Source of the DNA: Hyphomonas sp.
Lineage (GTDB): Bacteria; Pseudomonadota; Alphaproteobacteria; Caulobacterales; Hyphomonadaceae
Assembly: GCA_016124495.1 (NCBI GenBank)
Contig: WGNP01000004.1
Location: forward strand, 1 to 64,000
Reading direction: 5' to 3'
DNA: 64,000 bases
Below are positions 27,965 to 37,109 of the stretch, one piece after another. Every line of letters begins with the position of its first letter. Position 1 is the first letter of the stretch. The position numbers were made by a program, and so were the translations under genes. Under the pieces are notes generated by a model. It saw only the letters and a list, made by a program, of their open reading frames with translations. It was not told the origin of the DNA and did not search any database.

Positions 27965-30660
27965 CACAAATTGCGGCCAAGGTTGCCGCAACGCAGCGTC
28001 GCCTCACGCTGCTGGCGCTGGGGCGTGCTTTCTGGCCCGTGTTCGTTCTGCTCATGCTGTTCCTGGCCGCGGCTCTGTCCGGCGGGTTCGACCGGCTCGA
28101 CAAGATTTCCGCGGCGCTGATTACGCCGGTGCTGCTGATCGCGGGCGCCTTGGCGACCTGGCGCGGATTGCAGAGCTACGAGCGGCCGGACGAATCCGAA
28201 GCAGCACGGCTGCTGGAAGCCCCCTCCGAGCTGCGCCCCCTCACATCGCTGAAGGACCGGCCCGCGCATCCGTCTGCGGCGGCGTCCGGCCTTTGGCAGG
28301 CGCACCGGGCAAGGTTGCTCGCGGAGCTGCAGAACCTTCGGCTTCCGCGATTCGGGGCGGCCTGGAAGGCGCTTGACCCTTACATGCTGCGCGCCGTTCT
28401 GCCCGCGGCCGTGATTGTGTTCGCGGTGCTGGCCGGCGGCGATGGTCCGGGCCGGGTGCTGCGGGCGCTGTTCCCGGACTATGGGGCGCTGGTCGGCGCC
28501 GACAAGATGATTGTCGAAGCCTGGGTCACGCCGCCGGAACATACCGGGCGTCCGCCTATCTTCCTGAAGCCCGGCAGCGAGGATGTTCGAGTGCCGAAGG
28601 GTTCGGAAGTGACCTTGCGCACGGAAGCGGCTTCTGCGCCGCGCCTCGTGATGAAAGGGGCGCGTGACAAGGGCGCGAAGTTTACCGCAACGCCGGATGA
28701 CGCCTGGGAAGCCAAGGCGACCATCACCGGTGATACGCGCATCAGCGTCCGCTGGTGGGGCGAGCGGGCGAGCTACAGCTTCAATGTGCTGCCGGATGCG
28801 ATCCCGGACATCGAGTTTGTCGGGCTGCCAGCGCCAGGCGCGCAGGACCGCGTGAAGTTCGCCTGGAAGGCGCAGGATGATTACGGCATCGCCAGTATCG
28901 ACCTCGCGATCCGGTTGCGCGAGCCGCATCCGGCGGCGCCGGACGCCGAAGAGCGCGTGCCCGTGCCGATGCCGGGCGCTGCGGGCGCCAAGGAAGCGAA
29001 CGCGACCGTCGAGCTTGATCTGACGCGCCATCCCTGGGCGGGCCTTGCAGTGGACCTGCAGCTCGTCGCGCTGGACGGCGAAGGGCAGGAGGGCCGCAGC
29101 GAAAGCGTATCTTACATCCTTCCTGAAAAGCTGTTCCTTGATCCGCTCGCCCGGGCCACGCAGGAGGCCCGCGTGACCGTTCTGCGCGAGCCGCGCGACT
29201 ATGCGCCTGAGGGAAAGAATGATCTGGCGCTGCGCGACGGATCGATCAACACGGCGGCCACAGGAAGGCTGGGCGCGGCGCCGGAGGGCATCCGCCAGGG
29301 TGTGCTGATGCTGGAATCCATCACCTACAAGGGCGAACAGTTCATCGACGACCTTGCAATCTTCATGGGCCTGCAGATGGCTGAGAGCACGCTGGTCGCG
29401 GCCGGCTCGAAAGCCGAAGCGGACGCGGTCGATCCCCTGCTATGGGCGATTGCGCTGAAGCTGGAATATGGCAGCGCGGCGGACGCAGCGCGGCGGCTGG
29501 AAGCGGCGCGGGCTGCGCTGGAGCGCGCGCTGCGGGACGGGGCTCCGGAGGAGGAAATCCGCAGGCTGATGGAAGCGTTCCGCGACGCGGCCAATGAATA
29601 CATGGCCGCGAAGATGGCGGAGGCGATTGCCAACGGGCTGGACGCGCCGGAGTCCACCGAAGACAGCCAGGCGCAGGCGGGTGGTGAAGGGCTCGGCGGT
29701 CAGGACTTCGAGGACATGCTGAACGCCCTGCAGGACCTGACCGAGACCGGCGCAAGCGATCAGGCGCGCCAGCTGCTCTCCGACATCACCAACATGCTCG
29801 AAAATCTCGAGTTCCAGCAGGGCGGCGAAGGGCAGCAGGGACAAGGGATGCCCGGCGAGCAGGCCGATGGCGGGGAGAGCGAATTGCCGCCCGAGGAGCA
29901 GGAGCTGACGGATGCGATGCGGCGCCTGTCAGAACTGCTGCGTGAGCAGCGCCAGCTGAACGATGACACCCTCGCCCAACAGCGCGGCGAGCAACCGTCC
30001 GGGCAGGGCGGTACGCCGCCGCCGTTTGGCTCGCCGGGTGGCGAAGGCGCGGATGAAGGCGGCGGCGGGCAGCAGGAAGGCAGCGGCATCGGCCGCGGCG
30101 AGCAGCCCGGTGAAAGCGGCGCTGGCGCCGGCGAGGAGGGCGAACCTCAGGACGGCGATCAGGGCGGGGGCCAGCAGGGTGGCGGCACACTGGCGGAGCG
30201 CCAGGCGGAACTTGGCCGGTTGGTCCAGGAGTTTGCACGCCGGAGCGGCGAAGCCGCGGGGGGCGGCGAAGGCGGCACGGGCGCGCAGGTTGATCCGGGC
30301 GCCATGTCGGCGATCCGCGACGCGCAGCGCCGGGCCGAGCAGGCGCTCGAGAACGGTAATGAAGGCCGCGCGATCCTCGAGCAGGAGCGCGCGACACAGC
30401 TGATGTCAGAGGTCGCGCGCGACATGGCGGGCGCGCTCGACAGCCTGCAGGCCGAGCGGCGCGGTGAGCAGGCGGGCGGGGAGGACCCGATGGGCCGTTC
30501 GCTGATGGGCGCCGGCAATGATGGCAAGGGTGTGAACATTCCCGACGAGTCCGAGCGCCAGCGCGCCAAGGATATCCTTGATGAACTCCGCCGCCGCTAC
30601 AACGAGGCGGAGGACGAGGAAGAGCGCGAGTATCTGAGGCGCCTGCTCGACCGGTTCTGA
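27943..30660 (+). CDS. TIGR02302/DUF4175-family membrane protein
   Basis: 905 residues from GTG 27943, overlapping lysA by 22 bases. Two hydrophobic segments near residues 28-48 and 57-75, and a third near 150-165, anchor the N-terminus. A beta-rich extracytoplasmic region follows (TPPEHTGRPPIFLKPGSEDVRVPKGSEVTL). The C-terminal third is helical and extremely rich in Gln, Gly and Glu (about 570-800), ending in an acidic coiled coil (NEAEDEEEREYLRRLLDRF). The family is alphaproteobacterial, usually placed after lysA, and has no established function. Confidence 0.88.
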   Translation: MAYDGGLTQIAAKVAATQRRLTLLALGRAFWPVFVLLMLFLAAALSGGFDRLDKISAALITPVLLIAGALATWRGLQSYERPDESEAARLLEAPSELRPLTSLKDRPAHPSAAASGLWQAHRARLLAELQNLRLPRFGAAWKALDPYMLRAVLPAAVIVFAVLAGGDGPGRVLRALFPDYGALVGADKMIVEAWVTPPEHTGRPPIFLKPGSEDVRVPKGSEVTLRTEAASAPRLVMKGARDKGAKFTATPDDAWEAKATITGDTRISVRWWGERASYSFNVLPDAIPDIEFVGLPAPGAQDRVKFAWKAQDDYGIASIDLAIRLREPHPAAPDAEERVPVPMPGAAGAKEANATVELDLTRHPWAGLAVDLQLVALDGEGQEGRSESVSYILPEKLFLDPLARATQEARVTVLREPRDYAPEGKNDLALRDGSINTAATGRLGAAPEGIRQGVLMLESITYKGEQFIDDLAIFMGLQMAESTLVAAGSKAEADAVDPLLWAIALKLEYGSAADAARRLEAARAALERALRDGAPEEEIRRLMEAFRDAANEYMAAKMAEAIANGLDAPESTEDSQAQAGGEGLGGQDFEDMLNALQDLTETGASDQARQLLSDITNMLENLEFQQGGEGQQGQGMPGEQADGGESELPPEEQELTDAMRRLSELLREQRQLNDDTLAQQRGEQPSGQGGTPPPFGSPGGEGADEGGGGQQEGSGIGRGEQPGESGAGAGEEGEPQDGDQGGGQQGGGTLAERQAELGRLVQEFARRSGEAAGGGEGGTGAQVDPGAMSAIRDAQRRAEQALENGNEGRAILEQERATQLMSEVARDMAGALDSLQAERRGEQAGGEDPMGRSLMGAGNDGKGVNIPDESERQRAKDILDELRRRYNEAEDEEEREYLRRLLDRF

Positions 30661-30718
30661 ACCGCTTGCGCACCGCCGCGTTCCCTGACTTGATGCAAGA
30701 AAACGGGAGGAGCAGGTC

Positions 30719-31678
30719 GTGGCGCAGCGCTGGGAGTACACCAAGGGCCTCAAGGATATCGGCAACGGGCTGTATGCCTGGCTGCAACCCGATGGCGGCT
30801 GGGGCTGGTCAAATGCGGGGCTGATCCGTGACGGCGAGGCTTCACTGCTGGTCGATACGCTTTTCGACATGACCCTGACGCGGGACATGCTGTCCGCGAT
30901 GGAGGATGCGACCGGGATCGGCGCGGGCAAGATCGCCACCATCGTCAACACGCATGCGAACGGCGACCATTGCCACGGCAACGGATGTTGTCCGCAGGCG
31001 GAAATCATTGCCAGTGAGGCGAGCGCGCGGGAAATGGCCGAGGTGCCGCCTGCTACCTTGGCCATGTTCAAGGCGGCGGGTGCGAAGCTTGGCCCGGCAG
31101 GCACTTACTTCGCCGATGTGTTTGCACCGTTTGATTTCGAGAATGTTGAGGAGCGCGCGCCGACGAAGACCTTTTCCGGCGCGATGGACATGAAGGTCGG
31201 TGACAAAGCGGTGCGGCTGATCGAGGTGGGTCCGGCGCATACCGGCGGCGATGTGCTGGTACATGTGCCGGGGGACAAGGCGGTGTTCACGGGCGACATC
31301 CTGTTCATCAATGGCACGCCGCTGATGTGGGCGGGGCCGGTCGCAAACTGGATCCGCGCCTGCGAGACGATCATTGCGATGGATGTGGACATCATTGTGC
31401 CGGGGCATGGTCCTATCACGGACAAGGCCGGAGTTCGCCGCGTGGCGGATTACCTGGCTTACGTCGACAGGGAGGCCCGCAAGCGGTTCGAGGCCGGATT
31501 GCCCGTGCGTGAGGCAGCGCTGGATATCGCGCTGGGTGATTTTTCGAGCTGGGGCGATGGCGAACGGATCGCGGTGAATGTCGACAGTCTCTACCGGGAG
31601 TATCGCGGCGACGGGAAGGTCACGCCGGTGATCGAGCTGTTCGCGCTGATGGCGCAAGTCCGCGACGCGCGTCGCTAA
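30719..31678 (+). CDS. MBL-fold metallo-hydrolase with an Asn in the metal motif
   Basis: 319 residues from GTG 30719 behind GGGAGGAGCAGG. The metallo-beta-lactamase fold is seen as SLLVDTLFDMTLT, the metal motif THANGDHCHGN, then VGPAHTGGDVLVHVPGDKAVFTGDILF and VPGHGPI. The usual HxHxDH motif is HxNxDH here: the second His is Asn, which probably changes the first metal site. The length and WGWSNAGLI start fit a distinct subfamily. Substrate unknown. The gene ends at a strong hairpin. Confidence 0.85.
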   Translation: MAQRWEYTKGLKDIGNGLYAWLQPDGGWGWSNAGLIRDGEASLLVDTLFDMTLTRDMLSAMEDATGIGAGKIATIVNTHANGDHCHGNGCCPQAEIIASEASAREMAEVPPATLAMFKAAGAKLGPAGTYFADVFAPFDFENVEERAPTKTFSGAMDMKVGDKAVRLIEVGPAHTGGDVLVHVPGDKAVFTGDILFINGTPLMWAGPVANWIRACETIIAMDVDIIVPGHGPITDKAGVRRVADYLAYVDREARKRFEAGLPVREAALDIALGDFSSWGDGERIAVNVDSLYREYRGDGKVTPVIELFALMAQVRDARR

Positions 31679-31682
31679 AGCT

Positions 31683-31707
31683 AGCGATCTGATGGAATCA
31701 GATCGCT
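31683..31707. terminator. Bidirectional hairpin terminator
   Basis: A perfect 11-base-pair stem (AGCGATCTGAT / ATCAGATCGCT) with loop GGA lies 5 bases after the MBL gene. On the plus strand it is followed by a T-rich tract (TGCTTTCGCTTTTT). It also precedes the end of the convergent ndh gene. The core GATCTGATGGAATCAGATC has the look of a dispersed repeat. Confidence 0.75.
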
Positions 31708-31772
31708 TGCTTTCGCTTTTTGATTGGTCGTAAATACCTGCGCTCAACCGGTATGCACTTGAGAGCAATTTG

Positions 31773-33089
31773 CTAGTGCAGCTTGAGCTTGGGCCGCACA
31801 ACCTGGTTCACATGGCCCATCAGGATCATACCGAGACCTCGGATTAATCCGTGGATCGCCATCAGGTGCATCCGGTAAAGCGAAATATAGACGAAGCGGG
31901 CGAGATGGCCTTCGATGGCCATGCGGCCGCCCACGAGGTTTCCCATCAGTGTGCCTACGGTCGCATAGCGGCTGATCGATATCAGTGAGCCTTTGTCCTC
32001 ATAGGTGAACGCCTTGAGCGGCTTCTGTTCGATCAGGGCACGGATATTGTTATACGCGGTGCCGGCCATCTGGTGGGCGCTCTGGGCGCGGGGCGGCACA
32101 GGACGGTCTGCGCCCGGCGGCGTATACGAGGCGCAGTCACCGATGGCGAAGATGCGGTCATCGCGCGTCGTCTGCAGCGTATCCTTCACGAGCAGCTGAT
32201 TGGAGCGGTTCGTTTCGAGACCCGCAATGTCCTTGAGGAAGTCCGGCGCTTTCACGCCGGCCGCCCAGACTTTCAGGTCAGCGGGGAACACCTTCCCGTC
32301 CCGGGTTTCGATAGCCTCAGGTGTGACGCGCGAGACCTGCGCGCCGGTGACGACTTCCACGCCGAGGGCTTCGAGTTCGCCTTGGGCTGCTTCCGCCAGT
32401 TTTTCCGGAAGGGCCGGCAATATGCGCGGGCCTGCTTCGAGGAGGCAGACCTTGAGACGCTTCTCGTCGAACACTTCGAGGCCGTAATAGCGCAGCGCCG
32501 ATGCCGAATTGTAGAGTTCGGCGGCAAGCTCCACACCAGTTGCGCCGCCGCCGACGATGGCTACCCGCACATATTCGTCTGCCTGCGGATCGAGACTGAG
32601 CCGGCGCGAGCAGCGCAGGCACTGGTTCAGGAGGCGCTGGCGGAACGAATCGGCATCGCGGCGGCTTTCAAGCGACAGGCAGTTCTCCTTGACCCCCTCA
32701 ACACCGAAATCGTTCGACACGGAGCCGAGGGCCAGGACAAGATAGTCATAGCGGATGCGGTGCTCGCCCATCAGCTCCGAGCCGTCCACGTCCAGGAGGG
32801 GCGAGACGATCACCTGGCGGTTGGCGCGGTCGATGCCCTTGAGTGCGCCCTGGAAGTAGCGATAGCCCCAGCGGTGGGCATGGGCGCCGTAACCGACCTC
32901 ATCGAGGTTTGCATCCAGCGAGCCGGCGGCGACTTCGTGGAGCAGGGGTTTCCAGATATGCGTCCGGTTGCGCTCAAGCAGGATGATGTCGAACTTCTCG
33001 CGGCCATACCGTGCGCCCAGCCGGGCTGCGAGCTGCAACCCGCCGGCCCCGCCTCCGACGACGACAATCTGGATCTTCAACCCGCGCAT
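31773..33089 (-). CDS. ndh: Type II NADH:quinone oxidoreductase (NDH-2)
   Basis: 438 residues. FAD site IVVVGGGAGGLQLAARLG at the N-terminus, NAD site VAIVGGGATGVELAAEL near residue 178, then VWAAGVKAPDFL and the second FAD motif FAIGDCASY. The C-terminus (FVYISLYRMHLMAIHG) is amphipathic, suited to a monotopic membrane enzyme that reduces quinone without pumping protons. A stand-alone gene whose 3' end faces the hairpin at 31683. Confidence 0.93.
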   Translation of the reverse strand: MRGLKIQIVVVGGGAGGLQLAARLGARYGREKFDIILLERNRTHIWKPLLHEVAAGSLDANLDEVGYGAHAHRWGYRYFQGALKGIDRANRQVIVSPLLDVDGSELMGEHRIRYDYLVLALGSVSNDFGVEGVKENCLSLESRRDADSFRQRLLNQCLRCSRRLSLDPQADEYVRVAIVGGGATGVELAAELYNSASALRYYGLEVFDEKRLKVCLLEAGPRILPALPEKLAEAAQGELEALGVEVVTGAQVSRVTPEAIETRDGKVFPADLKVWAAGVKAPDFLKDIAGLETNRSNQLLVKDTLQTTRDDRIFAIGDCASYTPPGADRPVPPRAQSAHQMAGTAYNNIRALIEQKPLKAFTYEDKGSLISISRYATVGTLMGNLVGGRMAIEGHLARFVYISLYRMHLMAIHGLIRGLGMILMGHVNQVVRPKLKLH

Positions 33090-33137
33090 TCGCCCAGCAT
33101 ATGGCCCGAACGGTAAAGAAGGAAATAGCGATCTCGA

Positions 33138-33710
33138 TCAACGGTTTGCGCCGGGCACCCATTTGACATCGTCGGCCCCGTCATTGTTGGCCGCGCGCCC
33201 GGCGACGAACAGCCAGTCCGACAGCCGGTTGATGAAGGCGAGGGCGACGGCGTTCACCGGCTCCTCCGGCAGTGCGGAGAGTTCTGCGATCTGGCGCTCT
33301 GCACGCCGGCACAGGGTTCGGGCCACATGGAAGTATGCCGAAAGGGCCGATCCGCCGGGCAGAATGAAGCTGTCAAGCGGCGGGATCACCGCGTTCATTG
33401 CGTCGATTTCGGTCTCGAGGCGGGTGACCTGTGACCCGATGATGCGCAGCGGGGTCCATTCCAGGACGCGGCCCCGGTCGGGTGTTGCGAGGTCTGCGCC
33501 GAGATCAAACAGGTCGTTCTGGATGCGGCGGATGGCGACGAGCATGTCACCCCTGGCCTCCAGGGCAGCGACGCCGAGGGCGGCGTTCAGCTCGTCTACG
33601 GTGCCATAGGCCGCCACGCGCGGATGCCATTTGGGCACCACTTCGCCGGTCGAAAGGCGTGTTTCGCCGGTGTCTCCGGTGCGGGTGTAGATCTTGTCGA
33701 GCCTGACCAT
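33138..33710 (-). CDS. Cob(I)alamin adenosyltransferase, PduO type
   Basis: 190 residues from ATG 33710; the extension to 33782 overlaps the next gene. MVRLDKIYTRTGDTGETRL is the family's ATP-binding N-terminus. RIQNDLFDLGADLATP, LDSFILPGGS, ARTLCRRAERQI and INRLSDWLFVAGR complete the helical bundle. It makes adenosylcobalamin from cob(I)alamin and ATP. The gene follows the HIG1 gene closely, as I recall in other alphaproteobacteria. Confidence 0.95.
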   Translation of the reverse strand: MVRLDKIYTRTGDTGETRLSTGEVVPKWHPRVAAYGTVDELNAALGVAALEARGDMLVAIRRIQNDLFDLGADLATPDRGRVLEWTPLRIIGSQVTRLETEIDAMNAVIPPLDSFILPGGSALSAYFHVARTLCRRAERQIAELSALPEEPVNAVALAFINRLSDWLFVAGRAANNDGADDVKWVPGANR

Positions 33711-33726
33711 GCGGGCGCTCCCTTGT

Positions 33727-33939
33727 CTATCCGCCGAACTTGATGGCGCCGGCGACGATGCCCAGCAGGACGAGGAAGCCAATGGCGGCGGCCTGGAGGA
33801 TAACGCGCAGGCGCATCAGCTGGTTTGAACGGCTGGCCTGCTTCTCATCGCGCCGCGCGAGGTTGGCGATGCCCACCAGCAGCACGACGACGATCGCGGC
33901 GAGGAGAATGTAGAAGCCGATGGTCAGGGTGCTTTGCAT
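33727..33939 (-). CDS. HIG1-domain twin-transmembrane protein
   Basis: 70 residues with two membrane helices (IGFYILLAAIVVVLLVGIA and LQAAAIGFLVLLGIVAGAI) joined by the basic loop ARRDEKQASRSNQLMRLRV, the HIG1 signature. Eukaryotic HIG1 proteins assist respiratory complex assembly; the bacterial role is unproven. 16 bases separate it from the adenosyltransferase gene. Confidence 0.85.
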   Translation of the reverse strand: MQSTLTIGFYILLAAIVVVLLVGIANLARRDEKQASRSNQLMRLRVILQAAAIGFLVLLGIVAGAIKFGG

Positions 33940-34025
33940 GGGACTTTAGCCTTTTCGTGGAGTTTCAGGCAGGACCATAGACCGGGCCCGCTGTTCCGGC
34001 GCTGCTGCATCCGGTCGCGGCGGTG

Positions 34026-34334
34026 TCAGGTTTCATTTTCGAGCCGGGCGGCAAGGGCCTCGACCCGGCTGGCCATGGTCAGCAGCAGCTCTACCGCGCG
34101 CGCCTCCGTATCCGGCCGGGCTGAGACGCCGCGCCGGGCGCTGTCGAGTTCATCGAGCAGGGCCAGCGCAGTGATCAGCAGCAGGCGTTCATCGCCGATA
34201 TCGCCGACCGCACCGGCTATCTGGCCGACGCGGGCATCCAGTTGCCCGGCGAGGCGCTGGATGCGCATTTCCTGCCCCGGCGCGCAGGCGATGGAGAAGT
34301 TGCGGCCCCGGAGCGTGATGTCAGCCTTGGCCAA
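34026..34334 (-). CDS. zapA: Cell division protein ZapA
   Basis: 102 residues. The start is TTG 34334, three bases after the preceding stop, with GAGGAC as ribosome site. ITLRGRNFSIACAPGQEMRIQRLAGQLDARV is the globular head and the remainder forms the coiled coil (LLITALALLDELDSA, VELLLTMASRVEALAARLE). ZapA cross-links FtsZ filaments at the Z ring. Confidence 0.9.
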   Translation of the reverse strand: MAKADITLRGRNFSIACAPGQEMRIQRLAGQLDARVGQIAGAVGDIGDERLLLITALALLDELDSARRGVSARPDTEARAVELLLTMASRVEALAARLENET

Positions 34335-34337
34335 GCG

Positions 34338-34607
34338 TCAGTCCTCCTTGCCGAGCGCGGCGCGGACTTCTTCGATGGCGGAGCTCAGGGCGAGGCTCGC
34401 CTCATCGGCGAGGGCCTGGAGTTCCTGTTCCCGCGCGAGGGACTGGTCGAGAGCATCGGCAAGGCTGGCCCGGTCGGTGACCAGCGCCGCGATCTCGGCG
34501 CGCAGTGCGGCCGGGTTGCCGGTACGCAAAAGGTGCGCCTCGAGCGCCAGTTCCAGGCGCTTGAGGGCGGTTTCGAGGCGCAGGGCGGCCGTGTCGGGGT
34601 CGGTCAT
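34338..34607 (-). CDS. DUF4164-like coiled-coil protein upstream of zapA
   Basis: 89 residues, almost wholly predicted coiled coil (ALRLETALKRLELALEAHLL through LADEASLALSSAIEEVRAAL). Its size and position directly before zapA match the alphaproteobacterial DUF4164 group. With the three-base gap to zapA, a role with the divisome is a reasonable inference but is not shown by the sequence. Confidence 0.78.
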   Translation of the reverse strand: MTDPDTAALRLETALKRLELALEAHLLRTGNPAALRAEIAALVTDRASLADALDQSLAREQELQALADEASLALSSAIEEVRAALGKED

Positions 34608-34712
34608 GACGTTTCTGGACTAACTGGAATGACTACGCCCGCCAAGCGCCTTGACGGTTCGGGACAAGTCTGGCCTAGCACGAAGGGCGAAAAACTCCGG
34701 GAGATCAGCAGA

Positions 34713-36683
34713 ATGGCTGTCACAAATCGCGACATGGCGAATGCGATTCGGGCCTTGTCCATGGACGCCGTGGAAGCGGCAAAATCGGGCCATGTCGGCT
34801 TGCCCTTGGGCATGGCGGATGCGGCGACGGTGCTGTTCCGGAAGTTCCTGAAGTATGATCCGCGCGACCCAGCCTGGCCTGACCGGGACCGGTTCGTCCT
34901 GTCCGCGGGCCATGGCTCGATGCTGATCTACTCGCTGCTTCACCTGACCGGCTATACCTCGGTGACCCGTGACGACATCCGCAATTTCCGCCAGCTGGGC
35001 GCGAAGACGCCGGGGCATCCGGAAAACTTCATCACGGCCGGTGTCGAGACGACGACGGGCCCCCTGGGGCAGGGCATCGCGACGGCGGTCGGCATGGCGA
35101 TCGCGGAGCGCCACCTGAATGCGCGCTTCGGCAACGAGCTTGTGGATCACCGCACCTGGGTGGTCGCCGGCGATGGCTGCCTCATGGAGGGCATCAGCCA
35201 GGAAGCGATCACGCTCGCCGGTCATCTGAAGCTGAACAAGCTGATCGTGCTCTTTGACGACAATTCCGTCACCATTGATGGCGGGACGGACCTGTCAGAC
35301 GGGACCGACCAGTGCGCGCGCGTCGAGGCGTCCGGCTGGATCAGCCGCCGCGTCGATGGGCATGACGAGAAGGATGTGACCGAGGCGCTTAAGTGGGCGA
35401 CCAGGCAGAAGAAGCCGGTCTTCCTTGCCGTGAAGACGATCATCGGGTTCGGCGCGCCGAAACTGGCGGGCACCGGCAAGGCGCATGGCGGACCTTATGG
35501 GCCCGAAGAGATCGCCGGTATCCGGAAAGCCCTCAACTGGCCGCACGAACCTTTCGAGATTCCGGAATCGATCGAGGCCGCCTGGGCGAAGGCGGGTGAG
35601 CGCTCGCGCGAAGACCATGCGGCGTGGAAGAAGCGCCTCGCGGCGAGCCCAAAGAAGGGCGAGTTCAATGCCGCGATCGCCGGCCGGCTTCCAAAGAATC
35701 TCGGCAAGGCGATCCTCAAGCACAAGAAAGCCGTGGCTGAGGGCGGCGCCGCCAAGGCGACCCGCGTGTGGAGCGGCGAGGCGCTGGAAGTGATCACGCA
35801 TCTCGTGCCCGAAATGGTTGGCGGCTCGGCAGACCTTACGGGCTCGAACAATACCAGGACGGGCGCGACCAGCCCGATGACACCGAAGTCCTGGGACGGC
35901 CGATACATCCACTACGGCGTGCGCGAGCATGCCATGGCGGCGGCGATGAACGGCATGGCGCTGCATGGCGGCATCATTCCGTATTCGGGCACGTTTCTCG
36001 TATTTGCAGACTATAGTCGCGCCGCCATCCGGATCGGCGCGTTGATGGGCCTTCGCGTCGTCCATGTCATGACGCACGATTCCATCGGTCTCGGCGAAGA
36101 CGGACCGACGCACCAGCCGGTGGAGCAGATTGCATCCTTGCGCGCGATGCCAGAGATGCTGGTCTTGCGTCCGGCGGACGGCGTGGAAACCGCGGAATGC
36201 TGGGAACTCGCCCTGACGCGTCAGGATGGTCCCTCGACGATGGCGCTGACCCGCCAGAATGTGGCGCCGGCCAGAAAGACGCATACGGACGAAAACCTTT
36301 CAGCCAAAGGCGCCTATGTCCTGTCGCCCGCCAAGGGCAAGGAACGCGGCGTGCTGATCGCTACGGGCTCGGAAGTCGAGATCGCGCTCAAGGCGCAGGC
36401 TCTGCTTGCAGCAGACGGCGTCGGCGTCCGCGTCGTCTCGATGCCCTCGATGGAACTCTTCGGCCGGCAGGACGCAGCCTACCAGGCCGAGACGCTCGGC
36501 AATGGTTTGCCGCGCGTAGCGGTCGAGGCGGGTGTTCGCTTCGGCTGGGATCGCTGGATCGGGGCGGATGGCGGCTTTGTCGGCATGGACAGCTTCGGCG
36601 CCAGTGCGCCCTACCAGCAGCTCTACAAGCATTTCGGCATCACGGCGGAAGCCGTCGCCGAGGCGGTGAAAGCGCGCCTCTAG
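34713..36683 (+). CDS. tkt: Transketolase
   Basis: 656 residues from ATG 34713 with GGGAGA upstream; the open frame back to 34242 covers zapA and is spurious. The thiamine-diphosphate site is VVAGDGCLMEGISQEA with FDDNSVTIDG. TTGPLGQGIATAVGMA, the second-domain YGVREHAMAAAMNGMALHG, and THDSIGLGEDGPTHQPVEQ are intact. It exchanges two-carbon units in the pentose phosphate pathway. The 3' end overlaps the decayed DUF2306 gene on the other strand. Confidence 0.97.
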   Translation: MAVTNRDMANAIRALSMDAVEAAKSGHVGLPLGMADAATVLFRKFLKYDPRDPAWPDRDRFVLSAGHGSMLIYSLLHLTGYTSVTRDDIRNFRQLGAKTPGHPENFITAGVETTTGPLGQGIATAVGMAIAERHLNARFGNELVDHRTWVVAGDGCLMEGISQEAITLAGHLKLNKLIVLFDDNSVTIDGGTDLSDGTDQCARVEASGWISRRVDGHDEKDVTEALKWATRQKKPVFLAVKTIIGFGAPKLAGTGKAHGGPYGPEEIAGIRKALNWPHEPFEIPESIEAAWAKAGERSREDHAAWKKRLAASPKKGEFNAAIAGRLPKNLGKAILKHKKAVAEGGAAKATRVWSGEALEVITHLVPEMVGGSADLTGSNNTRTGATSPMTPKSWDGRYIHYGVREHAMAAAMNGMALHGGIIPYSGTFLVFADYSRAAIRIGALMGLRVVHVMTHDSIGLGEDGPTHQPVEQIASLRAMPEMLVLRPADGVETAECWELALTRQDGPSTMALTRQNVAPARKTHTDENLSAKGAYVLSPAKGKERGVLIATGSEVEIALKAQALLAADGVGVRVVSMPSMELFGRQDAAYQAETLGNGLPRVAVEAGVRFGWDRWIGADGGFVGMDSFGASAPYQQLYKHFGITAEAVAEAVKARL

Positions 36684-37014
36684 GGTCAGCCCGGTATCCG
36701 GGCAGCGCCATCGCCATCACGGCCCAGAGGATTCCGCCGGGCATGACCAACGTCAGCAGGCTGACGAGCCCTGCTGCCGCATGCTTCACCCGTGCTGAAC
36801 GGCCTTCCTCGGCCCGCAGGCAGATCTGACAGACGCCCAGCGGGATGAGTGTCTGGCCGGGCATTGCGGCTCGGCTCATGGGGCCGCCGAGTTCTTCGCT
36901 GAGCCCCGCGCCGCCTGTTGGAATGGCCCAGGTCATCATCACACGCAGGAACCATACGCCGCTGGCGGCAAGGAACAGGCGCGTGACCCAGCGCCAGTGG
37001 AAGGTAAAGCGGTG
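36640..37014 (-). pseudogene. Remnant of a DUF2306-like membrane protein
   Basis: Only the C-terminal half is recognisable: HWRWVTRLFLAASGVWFLRV, then a Gly-rich loop, ICLRAEEGRSARVKHAAAGL and a last hydrophobic stretch LLTLVMPGGILWAVMAM. This follows the His-Arg-Trp helix pattern of a DUF2306 subgroup. The N-terminal membrane segments are missing; upstream residues in the same frame bear no likeness. The 3' end runs into tkt. Likely non-functional. Confidence 0.5.
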
Positions 37015-37109
37015 GCCTGCGCCCGGTTCGCGGTCCTGAGGCGCGCAGATGGTGTCTGGATAGAGGACCGGCGGCGCAATCCGAATAGTTTTCCGGAACT
37101 GACGCAATA

